Origin: Methylococcaceae bacterium
GTDB lineage: Bacteria; Pseudomonadota; Gammaproteobacteria; Methylococcales; Methylomonadaceae
Direction of reading: 5' to 3'
DNA length: 49,096 bases
Assembly: GCA_021736705.1 (NCBI GenBank)
Contig: JAIPFI010000004.1
Location: 1 to 49,096, forward strand
The translations under genes and the position numbers were made by a program. Within the stretch, counting starts at the first letter, position 1, and each line of letters starts with the position of its first letter. Below are positions 8,794 to 17,972 of the stretch, piece after piece. The notes under the pieces were generated by a model that saw only the letters and a program-made list of their open reading frames with translations, made no database searches and was not told the origin of the DNA.

Positions 8794-11325
8794 ATGTTAA
8801 ATCAAGAATTCATCAGCAGTAAACCGAGTGAATCCATTACCGAATTACCAAGCAAAGGGTTAACAAAAGAAGATTTTGTACATAGTTTTAAAGAATATTA
8901 TGTGCATTTGTTGGGGCGTGATGAAGATAGTCATCAAGCTCATTATGCTTATGAGGCGCTGGGTTTAACCATCCGAGACCGCTTGATGGAGCGTTGGAAG
9001 GAAACGCATCGCACCTATAAACAGGCAAGATGTAAACGAACCTTTTATTTGTCTATGGAATATCTGATGGGGCGTTCATTAAGTAATGCGATGCTGAACT
9101 TGGGCGTTACCGATGTTGCTACTCAAGCAATGTATGATCTAGGCATAGAAATCGAAGAATTAATTACCAGTGAGCTTGATGCAGGCTTAGGTAATGGTGG
9201 ACTAGGTAGGCTGGCGGCTTGTTTCATTGATAGCTGTGCAACTTTGCAATTGCCGGTGATTGGTTACGGTTTGCGTTATGAATATGGCATGTTTACCCAA
9301 GTAATTGTTAATGGTGAGCAACAAGAAAAGCCAGACCACTGGTTAAGACTGCGTAATGTATGGGAAATAAAAAGGCAAGAATATGCGCATCGTATCCGCT
9401 TTGGTGGCCGCACTGAGATACAAACAGATATAAATGGTGTGCAGCGATTTCTTTGGATAGATACTCATGATGTATTGGCCGTGCCTTATGACACCCCCGT
9501 CCCTGGCTACCAAAATAACACGGTCAATACACTGCGTTTGTGGAAGGCTGAAGCAACTGAAGAATTTAATTTGGATGAATTTAATTCTGGCGATTATGCC
9601 GAAGCGGTTGCTGAAAAAATCGGTGCTGAAAATATTACCATGGTGCTATATCCGAACGATGCGAATGAAAATGGCAAATCTTTGCGCTTGCGGCAACAAT
9701 ATTTTATGGCTTCGGCCAGCTTGCAGGATGTCATTGCTCACTGGGTTGGCTTATACGGTGAAGATTTTAGCTTATTTGCAGAAAAAAACTGTTTTCAGTT
9801 AAATGATACACATCCCAGTATTGCCGTTGCGGAATTAATGCGTTTACTGATGGATAGGCATGATTTATCTTGGGCTAAGGCTTGGGAAATTACCCGTAGT
9901 ACCATGGCCTATACTAATCATACTTTACTGCCAGAAGCATTAGAGCGTTGGCCTGTGCATCTCATGCAATCTTTATTGCCGCGCTTAATGGAAATTATTT
10001 TTGAAATTAATGCCCACTTTGTTTCCGAAGTATCGGCCAAATGGCCGGGAGATACCGATAAACTCGCGCGTATGTCGATTATAGAAGAGGGCAGACAAAA
10101 GCAGGTACGCATGGCTTATCTTGCGATTGTTGGTAGTTTTTCTGTTAATGGTGTCGCTGAACTGCATTCTAAGCTATTACAGCAGGATTTATTCGCTGAC
10201 TTTTATGATTTATGGCCTGATAAATTTAATAACAAAACTAATGGTGTCACGCCGCGCCGCTGGCTAGCGGGTTGTAATCCTGAATTAGCGGCACTCATTA
10301 CTAAAACGATTGGATCGGATTGGGTCACTGATTTGTCATTACTCAAACAGTTAGTTCCTTACGCTGAAGATGCAAGTTTTAGAAAGCAATGGCGGGCAAT
10401 TAAACAAGCCGCGAAACAGCGCTTGGCTGATTATAAAAAGCAAGAGCATGACATGGATATTAATGCTAATGCTATTTTTGATGTACAAGTTAAGCGTATT
10501 CATGAGTACAAACGTCAGGTGCTAAATGTGCTACATGTGATTCATTTATATAATTGCATAAAACAAGATGAGAATGACAATAGGGTACCTCGCTGCGTGT
10601 TAATTGGCGGTAAAGCAGCGCCTGGTTATGAGATGGCGAAAACCATTATTAAACTGATTAATAATGTTGCTGCAGTGATCAATGGCGATCCGGATATGCG
10701 CGGCCAGTTAAGCTTGTTATTTTTACCTGATTATAATGTTTCTGCTATGGAAAAAATCTGCCCAGGTGCTGATTTATCCGAACAGATTTCTACTGCAGGC
10801 AAGGAGGCATCAGGTACAGGGAATATGAAATTAATGATGAATGGTGCGCTGACCATTGGTACTTTAGATGGCGCTAATATTGAAATTCGCGAAGAAGTAG
10901 GCGATGAAAACTTCTTTTTATTTGGTTTGACTGAAGAACAAATTGTTTCGCGACGAGAGCATTATGATCCGGAATCACTTATTGATCAGGATGAGGATTT
11001 GCGACGGGTTATGAAATTGCTGGAGTGTGGTCATTTCAATCAACTTGAACCAGGTATCTTTAATCATTTGATTGGATCGCTTAAAAATCCTGCGGATCCA
11101 TGGATGACCTTAGCCGATTTCCGCAGTTATATTGATACTCAAATGCGTGTTGAAGATGCCTATCGTGATCAGGAACGCTGGACGCGCATGAGTATTATGA
11201 ATGTCGCCCATAGCGGTAAATTTTCCTCTGAGCGTACCATCAATGAATATAATCAGGATATTTGGAAATTGGAAAAACTGCCGGTTAAGTCTAAGAGGTT
11301 TGGATTAATAAGCTTGAAGGGTTGA
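8794..11325 (+). CDS. glgP: Glycogen/starch phosphorylase
   Basis: FYLSMEYLMGRSL, GNGGLGRLAACF, VKRIHEYKRQ, EASGTGNMKLMMNGALTIGTLDGANIEI. Confidence 0.97.
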   Translation: MLNQEFISSKPSESITELPSKGLTKEDFVHSFKEYYVHLLGRDEDSHQAHYAYEALGLTIRDRLMERWKETHRTYKQARCKRTFYLSMEYLMGRSLSNAMLNLGVTDVATQAMYDLGIEIEELITSELDAGLGNGGLGRLAACFIDSCATLQLPVIGYGLRYEYGMFTQVIVNGEQQEKPDHWLRLRNVWEIKRQEYAHRIRFGGRTEIQTDINGVQRFLWIDTHDVLAVPYDTPVPGYQNNTVNTLRLWKAEATEEFNLDEFNSGDYAEAVAEKIGAENITMVLYPNDANENGKSLRLRQQYFMASASLQDVIAHWVGLYGEDFSLFAEKNCFQLNDTHPSIAVAELMRLLMDRHDLSWAKAWEITRSTMAYTNHTLLPEALERWPVHLMQSLLPRLMEIIFEINAHFVSEVSAKWPGDTDKLARMSIIEEGRQKQVRMAYLAIVGSFSVNGVAELHSKLLQQDLFADFYDLWPDKFNNKTNGVTPRRWLAGCNPELAALITKTIGSDWVTDLSLLKQLVPYAEDASFRKQWRAIKQAAKQRLADYKKQEHDMDINANAIFDVQVKRIHEYKRQVLNVLHVIHLYNCIKQDENDNRVPRCVLIGGKAAPGYEMAKTIIKLINNVAAVINGDPDMRGQLSLLFLPDYNVSAMEKICPGADLSEQISTAGKEASGTGNMKLMMNGALTIGTLDGANIEIREEVGDENFFLFGLTEEQIVSRREHYDPESLIDQDEDLRRVMKLLECGHFNQLEPGIFNHLIGSLKNPADPWMTLADFRSYIDTQMRVEDAYRDQERWTRMSIMNVAHSGKFSSERTINEYNQDIWKLEKLPVKSKRFGLISLKG

Positions 11326-11382
11326 TTTTACTACTCTTATTCCTTTAATTTGACTGAGTTTAAATAAGAAAAAGAGGTTTTT

Positions 11383-13287
11383 ATGCCAAAAGAAGTTTCA
11401 AAAAAGCGGTTTGAAAAAGATGCTTATACGGAAATATTGACACACTTATTAGCTGATGTGATCGATGTTCGTGAAAAGGTAGCGGTTAATGCTGAGTCGC
11501 GCTTGGAATTATATAAAGAGCATTACCGCTCTGGCGTATTCACTAAGAGTGCGACTAACCTAGCGCAATATCTGGCACTTAGACAATTTGATTTACGGCA
11601 TTTACAAACGCGACTTTCTCAAGCAGGATTATCTTCACTCGGTCGCGCAGAAGCTTCAGTCATGTCAACCTTGGACTCGGTGATCTATTTGCTTAAAAGA
11701 GCAACAGACAAGGAAAGTATTCCAGTAGGTAAAAATCCGAGTGAATATGGATTTAATCGCGGTCAGCAACTACTTGAACAACATACCATTGAGTTATTCG
11801 GAGCTTATTACGAAAACAGTAAAGCGCATGTGATGGTTACCCTGGCAACTGATGCCGCTTGGGATTATCAACATATTCATAGCCTATTAACTAAAGGCAT
11901 GACGTGTGCACGAATTAATTGTGCGCATGATGATACTGTTATCTGGCAGGCGATGATTTGCAATATCCGCCGTGCAGAAGTCGAAACGGGGCGACCTTGT
12001 AAAATTATGATGGATCTGGCAGGACATAAAATTCGCACTGGTTTAATTGAACCAGGCCCCGCCGTTCATCATATTAAAACTAAAAAAGACAACTACGGTA
12101 ATGTAATTAGCCCTGGTTATGTGCTGTTATGCGCCGAAAAAAAGATGGATAGGAGTGATAAATATGAGCTTGAAACGCTATTTCAGATTCCGGTTTCTAC
12201 GAAGTTATTGACGCAATTGAAACCAGGTGTTTACCTTCGGTTTACCGATGCGCGTGGTAAACAGCGTAAATTTTTGGTAGAAAAATCTGTTGATAAGCAG
12301 CAGTGGTTAGTCAGTTGCGAACGAAATAGTTACCTGTCATCTGGCTGTGAGTTGGAATTATTTACTGCAGAGCCTGAAGCAGATGAAAAATCAGAAGCCT
12401 GTTATCATTTGGGAGAGTTTGAAGGAGCGCCTTTAAGTATCCGTGTTTTTAAGGATGAAGCCTTATTATTGACCGATTATTCGATAAATGGACGCCCCTC
12501 TGAATATGATGCCGATGGCGTTCAGATTCGCCCTGCACAAATTAGCTGTACGCTCAGTTCTGCGATTGATAAAGTGAAAATAGGACAGCCTGTTTGGATT
12601 GACGATGGAAAATTGGGTTCTGTCGTTGAAAAAATAGATGACGACGGCGTACTTTTACGTGTTACTCGAGCCGGTACTAAGGGTGTTAATATCAAAAGTG
12701 ATAAAGGGATTAATTTTCCGGAAACACAATTGGGATTACCCTCATTAAGTGAAAAAGATTTAACTGACTTGGATTTCGTCTGTGCACATGCCGATTTAGT
12801 GGGATTTTCATTTGTCGAGTCACTTGAAAATATGCAATATCTTATCGAGCAATTGGCGCAACGTAATGCCACCGATTTGCCTATTATTGCTAAAATTGAA
12901 ACCAACTTAGCGGTTAAAAACTTACCAGAAATTATTTTGGGAACCTTAGGCAAACATAGTTTAGGGATTATGATTGCACGCGGTGACTTATCTGTCGAGT
13001 TAGGTAGTGCTCGCTTAGCTGAAGTGCAGGAAGAATTACTCTGGTTGTGTGAAGCGGCTCATGTTCCGGTTATCTGGGCGACTCAGGTATTGGAATCGAT
13101 TGCGAAAAAAGGCACGCGATCAAGAGCAGAATTTACCGATGCTGCGATGGCTGTTCGAGCTGAATGCGTGATGCTCAATAAAGGCCCTTATATTATTGAT
13201 GCACTGGAAGCGTTAATTAATGTGATGATTCGTATGCAGGAGCATCAACATAAAAAATTTCCTCGTTTACGCGCCTTGCATTGGTAA
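11383..13287 (+). CDS. Atypical pyruvate kinase-family protein, 634 aa
   Basis: MTCARINCAHD, DLAGHKIRTG, PIIAKIET, IMIARGDLSVELG, VIWATQVLES; N-terminal extension and no C-terminal regulatory domain. Confidence 0.85.
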   Translation: MPKEVSKKRFEKDAYTEILTHLLADVIDVREKVAVNAESRLELYKEHYRSGVFTKSATNLAQYLALRQFDLRHLQTRLSQAGLSSLGRAEASVMSTLDSVIYLLKRATDKESIPVGKNPSEYGFNRGQQLLEQHTIELFGAYYENSKAHVMVTLATDAAWDYQHIHSLLTKGMTCARINCAHDDTVIWQAMICNIRRAEVETGRPCKIMMDLAGHKIRTGLIEPGPAVHHIKTKKDNYGNVISPGYVLLCAEKKMDRSDKYELETLFQIPVSTKLLTQLKPGVYLRFTDARGKQRKFLVEKSVDKQQWLVSCERNSYLSSGCELELFTAEPEADEKSEACYHLGEFEGAPLSIRVFKDEALLLTDYSINGRPSEYDADGVQIRPAQISCTLSSAIDKVKIGQPVWIDDGKLGSVVEKIDDDGVLLRVTRAGTKGVNIKSDKGINFPETQLGLPSLSEKDLTDLDFVCAHADLVGFSFVESLENMQYLIEQLAQRNATDLPIIAKIETNLAVKNLPEIILGTLGKHSLGIMIARGDLSVELGSARLAEVQEELLWLCEAAHVPVIWATQVLESIAKKGTRSRAEFTDAAMAVRAECVMLNKGPYIIDALEALINVMIRMQEHQHKKFPRLRALHW

Positions 13288-13358
13288 TATAAATTAAATC
13301 GTGCGCACTATTTTACCTTATAGGGGAAAATGCAGGCTTATGTTAAATTTTTTCAAAG

Positions 13359-13385
13359 CGCATGGGTCTTGCGAAGATTCCATGA
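13359..13385 (+). pseudogene. mtgA 3'-terminal fragment (RMGLAKIP*)
   Basis: cgcatgggtcttgcgaagattccatga vs the mtgA end cgtatggggctttcgaagattccatga. Confidence 0.8.
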
Positions 13386-13444
13386 CGGATGCTCTGTAGA
13401 TTGAATTGGCGTAGCGAACGCTAGTTTAACTTCTAGCCAGTATT

Positions 13445-14752
13445 TTAACGTACGGGAATAGATGCGCTGATTTTCATACCTTTACCGGGCAATGACTGCA
13501 AATCAAAGTCACCAGCCAATGACTTTATTCTTTCTTTTATGCCGAGTAAGCCAAAGCCTGTGGTCATCTTATCAAGACAACAGCCTTGCCCGTTATCCGT
13601 CACTTGCAAGAGTAATATATTTGCGTTGGGAGTGATTTTCAGGTCAATAGCAGCTTGACTGGCTTGTGCATGACGGACAATATTGGTCAAACATTCCTGT
13701 ATCACGCGATATATTTGAATCGTCGTTTCTTTGTTTAGCTTATCTATAGCCGCATCGTAGCTCAGTGTTAAATGCATAGGCGGATTTCTTTCATTCCAAA
13801 GACTCACTAAATCTTCCAGCGTTGCCGCTAAACCTAATTCTGTCAGTATAAGCGGATGCAATTGCTGCATCATAGAACGCACCACCGTCATTAAATGATC
13901 GCACACACCAATGATTGCAGTTGTAATTTCTGTTGTATTCGAGTCTTTATGTGCGGCAGTAACCGACATTACTTTTATCGCTGTCAGTGACTGACCCAGC
14001 TCATCATGAAGCTCTTGCGCGAGATGCCGCCTTTCTTCCTCCTGAATATTAAGTGAATGCTGGGTTAAAGATCGGTTTTGCAACTGCGTACTTTCCAGTA
14101 CGTCGGTCATATGATTAATCGCCTTGGCAATACTGTCATATTCCTGCGTCGCAAAATAGGGGAGTTTTTTCTGATACACCCCCGTTTCAATACATTGTAG
14201 GCTTTCGACGATGGTAGCAATAGCTTTTAGTGCTTTATTAAAAACCAGATTAACAGCCAGAAAGGTGAGTAGTACTAACGCTAAGACGGAGCTAAAAAAC
14301 GCAATACTTTCATGCCACGCTTCCGTTATTTCATCCAAAGGGTTTGCCTGAATAATCAAGGTTAGATGCTGCTTATCAAATGTAGTAATAGGATATTCAG
14401 CTTTAGGGTAATCACTCATGACCAAGTTGATAAACCAAGCGGGAGGGTGTTCTTCTTTATCAGTCTGCGACAGGTGCTGGGTTATATTAACAATATCGCC
14501 TGAAGGTTGTTTTAACTGAATCTTTAAATGCCGCGTTTGATCTAAAGCACTGAAGCGATATAGCCAATCATGCTCGTCTGCTTTTACCGATCCTATGCCT
14601 AGCTTGATCAGTTGTAAAGCCAGATTAATAGATGAATCGACTTCTTTGCTGACTGAACTGCGTGCCTGCCAGATAGCGATTGATCCTCCTAAAATCAGGA
14701 TACAGAGCGCGATAAAAAAAATTCGAATACTGATTTGGTAGCGTAAGCTCAT
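13445..14752 (-). CDS. HisKA_3-type membrane sensor histidine kinase (NarX/UhpB-like)
   Basis: N-terminal TM, HAMP-like region, EEERRHLAQELHDELGQSLTAIKV, DNGQGCCLDKMTTGFGLLGIKERI; ORF open to 14836, likely start at 14752. Confidence 0.9.
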   Translation of the reverse strand: MSLRYQISIRIFFIALCILILGGSIAIWQARSSVSKEVDSSINLALQLIKLGIGSVKADEHDWLYRFSALDQTRHLKIQLKQPSGDIVNITQHLSQTDKEEHPPAWFINLVMSDYPKAEYPITTFDKQHLTLIIQANPLDEITEAWHESIAFFSSVLALVLLTFLAVNLVFNKALKAIATIVESLQCIETGVYQKKLPYFATQEYDSIAKAINHMTDVLESTQLQNRSLTQHSLNIQEEERRHLAQELHDELGQSLTAIKVMSVTAAHKDSNTTEITTAIIGVCDHLMTVVRSMMQQLHPLILTELGLAATLEDLVSLWNERNPPMHLTLSYDAAIDKLNKETTIQIYRVIQECLTNIVRHAQASQAAIDLKITPNANILLLQVTDNGQGCCLDKMTTGFGLLGIKERIKSLAGDFDLQSLPGKGMKISASIPVR

Positions 14753-14983
14753 AAGTGTTAATAAGTCAGCAAATGAAAACGTGAGAAGTTGGGAAACTGA
14801 GGGATGGAAAAAAATAATAGATGAATCTGCTCTCAAGACGCGATGAATTGATTCAATTCAGCAGGGTGTATCGCTAACCGTTGCTTGCAGAGGTTAGGCA
14901 CTTATTATATGAGTTCAGGTTGATTGAATTGTTCCTGAATCGAGATAAATTTAGCCTAGTTGGTTGATTGTTTTTTGATGATT

Positions 14984-15117
14984 ACTCAATGTTCACGTTT
15001 TTAGCTATAACCGGACTCAGAAAAGTTTTATAATCTATTGATTTATAATGATATTTATATCTCTTTTGAGGTGATGATTATCAAGAAAATTAATCAGTTA
15101 AAAATTAAACATTGAGT
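14984..15117 (+). mobile_element. MITE-like element, 134 bp
   Basis: actcaatgttcacgttttta ... taaaaattaaacattgagt inverted ends; flanked by att on both sides; internal agctataaccggactcagaaaag shared with the element at 2857-2987. Confidence 0.65.
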
Positions 15118-15222
15118 ATTGCGATTCATTGTAGATAAGTGTTTTTGAACGGTATCTCTTGTAATTACAAAGTCTGTCTACCACTTTTTGTATGGTTAGT
15201 CGATTGCGAGAACTGTATTGGT

Positions 15223-15444
15223 TTAACTTTCAGTCAATGTTTGAACGATAGTGTAGCGTGCTTGTGTGTCTATAGGGATGTCTTGCAACCAACCGCCTTG
15301 AGATTCGATTTTAGAGGCAAGAAACGCTTCAATATCAGGATGACCTGCTTTAATCATAGCGTCGATATAAAACCCTTCTAGGTTAATCAAGTAATCTTCG
15401 CCGCCTACGTGAACTTCAATTTCTACTACTTTATATTTTTGCAT
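15223..15444 (-). CDS. Small hypothetical protein (~73 aa)
   Basis: MQKYKVVEIEVHVGGEDYLINLEGFYIDAMIKAGHPDIEAFLASKIESQGG...; plausible composition. Confidence 0.55.
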   Translation of the reverse strand: MQKYKVVEIEVHVGGEDYLINLEGFYIDAMIKAGHPDIEAFLASKIESQGGWLQDIPIDTQARYTIVQTLTES

Positions 15445-15730
15445 TTTAAAGGTCCTTTGTTTGATTTTGTAGGTTATCCACTTAAAACGGAACGTATTAA
15501 AAACTGTAGCGCTTGGCATTAGTCGGCTAAAGCCTAGCTCTACAAGTAAACTTAATGTTGCGCTTTAAATGAGCCAGCATTTTGTGTTGTTTATCTCTAG
15601 CTTTGTGAGTATCAATATGCCTAAAGGCTATATTACTCTATTTTGTGTTTTGAGTATTCTCTCTATGGATGCAAGCCTAATTTTATTAAGTTGCAATCGT
15701 AGGGTCATAGGTCTGATGTAAATCGGTAGT

Positions 15731-16552
15731 CTAGTTTTTCACCGCCAGTGTCAATGTAAAATCCGTTTCAATCTCTAGGTCTTGAGCCTGTTGAATAGCA
15801 TGTGTTGCTGGTTCTGTTGCTCGCCATGCAAAGGGAGTCATTTGCAATAAGGCCATGCGTTGTTCTTGATCGGGCGTTATTGTGTAGCGGACTCTTTGGC
15901 TTGCTATGTTTGCAAAACCTTCGGGTAAAGGAGCTTGGGTGTCGTGTTCTTTGGCGTCTTGGTAGATAAACTCTTTTAATTGCCATAAATGGCGTGGGCC
16001 AGGGGTTACGGTTAATAAGTAGCCCTTGGTTTTTAGTAAACGTTTGATTTCATGGTTATTGGATGGCGCGTAAACACGTAGTAGCAGATTAAAGTAGGCA
16101 TCGCTATAAGGCATACGTTCGCTACTGGCGACTATAAAGTGTGCTGCAGGTTGTTTTTTTGCGGCGGCTAAGATGGCATTTTTGGCAATATCTAGGCCGT
16201 ATAAATCTAAGTTGTCATGTTGCGCTAATAATTCAATTTGCCGGCTGTAATAGCCTTCGCCACAGCCCATATCTAATATATGAGGTTTTGCGATGTGAGC
16301 TAGGTGTTGGTCGATTACATGAGTGATGGCTTGTGCCAGTGGCTGATAAAAACCGGCTTCTAAAAAATTACGTCGAGCTCGCATCATTTCCTTACTGTCA
16401 CCCGGTTCTTTGGATTTTTTATATTGTGCGGGAAGTAAATTTACATAACCTTCTTTGGCAATATCAAAGCGGTGCTTGTTGCTGCACTCATAGCTTTGAG
16501 CAGTTAACAGTTGTAGTAGAGGTGTTTGGCAGATGGGGCAAATATAAGGCAT
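15731..16552 (-). CDS. rlmA: 23S rRNA (guanine-N1)-methyltransferase, RlmA-like
   Basis: Four-Cys N-terminus CPICQTPL...CSNKHRFDIAKEGYVNLL plus ILDMGCGEGYYSRQI SAM motif. Confidence 0.93.
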   Translation of the reverse strand: MPYICPICQTPLLQLLTAQSYECSNKHRFDIAKEGYVNLLPAQYKKSKEPGDSKEMMRARRNFLEAGFYQPLAQAITHVIDQHLAHIAKPHILDMGCGEGYYSRQIELLAQHDNLDLYGLDIAKNAILAAAKKQPAAHFIVASSERMPYSDAYFNLLLRVYAPSNNHEIKRLLKTKGYLLTVTPGPRHLWQLKEFIYQDAKEHDTQAPLPEGFANIASQRVRYTITPDQEQRMALLQMTPFAWRATEPATHAIQQAQDLEIETDFTLTLAVKN

Positions 16553-16719
16553 GATTTGGTCAATTAAAAGGGTGACGCAACACTGTGCAGGATAAATGAA
16601 AAGATAAGAGGGGCGTAATTAAATAATTTAAAAGCAGGAAGCTAAGATTTATGGGCGTGGCTTCAAGTCACGAATATCGAGACTTGAAGTCATTGTTAGG
16701 GGCTGCGTAAATCAGTTGG

Positions 16720-17967
16720 CTATTGGTAAATCTGAGCACTGCTAATGCGTTGATTGATATCGTTTATGACGTTTTGAAATTGCGGGCTGTCAATGGATTG
16801 GTATTGTGCTTCGAAAGCTTGAATGCTGAGATTTTCAGGTAAGTCTCTTATGTCTGGCATAAATGCTTGGTAATTGCTGATATGAGCCATTTTTTGTTGT
16901 ATTTTAAGCGCTTGCTCGGGGCTGGCTGTTGCGTATTCGCCAAAGATTACGCCCGCTCTGTCGGCTGCTAGATCTATAAAGCTGAATCCACTGCCGCCTT
17001 TGGCGTCACCGAGTTCTTTTTCTATCCCGACTGAATACGCGAGATGGCTGCTGCCAGATGCAGATAAGGTAGCTGACCACATAAAATGTTGCGCCATATC
17101 GTTACGCTTATATAAGGTGGCTGCATAATAAGGAATTGCTTTGCTTTTTTTGTTTTTTATTCCTGAGCCAGAGTAGTTGTTAACATAGCGATTGGCAATG
17201 AAAATAACCAGTCGATTTTCTTCGATAGCGTTGGCAGCTGTAGAGCGTTGTAGCGCAAGTTGAAACAAAGGTTGGAGAATGCTACTTAATGATAAGCGCC
17301 ATCCTGCATCGTGTTTTAGTAGAGCTTTATTGAGTGTTTCTTGGTATTGATTTAAGGCGACTTCGTCAATATTGGGTATGAGCAAGCTTTGAATTTTAGC
17401 TGAGACTTGTGTCGATAGCTGGTATTTGATTTGTAGTTGGTCTGAGCCTATATGAATTTCTTTTAGATTTTCACTGAATAAGCTCAGATATTGGTTGAGC
17501 TGGGTGTGCTGAATGGCTTTTTCTATTAGTAAACCGGCATAAAGGTCGGAAATAGTGATTTTGCCGATTTTTAGGTTTTTTATTTCAGGGGCTTGGTCGC
17601 GGGGGGCGTGCAGTTGAAATTGTACGTCGATATAGCGGCTGAAATAGTGGTTGGGCAGGGCAAAGCGAAGCTGAAAGAAAAGGTAGTCAGTGTTGAGTTT
17701 GACTTGTGATTGAGTTGCAGTGTAGAGATTGAGCAAGTAAGAGCTGGCGATATTGATGTCACGCTCTGTTAGTTTGAGGATGATTATTTGCTCGGGACTC
17801 TGTTGATTGGCATGTAGAATATTTTTGGCGCGCTGAATATCATCGTTGGTGAGTTGCCATTTTGGGAGGTCGGTGCTTTCATTGTTGGTGCTGAGTGTTA
17901 TACACAGAGCCATCAGCAGAATGAGTAGGGCAGTGCTGTATAAAATGACGCGTAATAGTATGAGCAT
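16720..17967 (-). CDS. Hypothetical membrane-anchored protein
   Basis: 415-aa ORF with N-terminal TM segment, 5 bp after the ppx/gppA gene. Confidence 0.75.
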   Translation of the reverse strand: MLILLRVILYSTALLILLMALCITLSTNNESTDLPKWQLTNDDIQRAKNILHANQQSPEQIIILKLTERDINIASSYLLNLYTATQSQVKLNTDYLFFQLRFALPNHYFSRYIDVQFQLHAPRDQAPEIKNLKIGKITISDLYAGLLIEKAIQHTQLNQYLSLFSENLKEIHIGSDQLQIKYQLSTQVSAKIQSLLIPNIDEVALNQYQETLNKALLKHDAGWRLSLSSILQPLFQLALQRSTAANAIEENRLVIFIANRYVNNYSGSGIKNKKSKAIPYYAATLYKRNDMAQHFMWSATLSASGSSHLAYSVGIEKELGDAKGGSGFSFIDLAADRAGVIFGEYATASPEQALKIQQKMAHISNYQAFMPDIRDLPENLSIQAFEAQYQSIDSPQFQNVINDINQRISSAQIYQ

Positions 17968-17972
17968 GGATT

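Noticed and set aside
12522-12953. 143-aa ORF antisense to the pyruvate kinase-like gene
   Set aside because: Low-complexity antisense frame fully inside a strongly supported CDS; same reasoning for antisense ORFs in topA, fmt, rsmB, rapA, ffh and ntrX.
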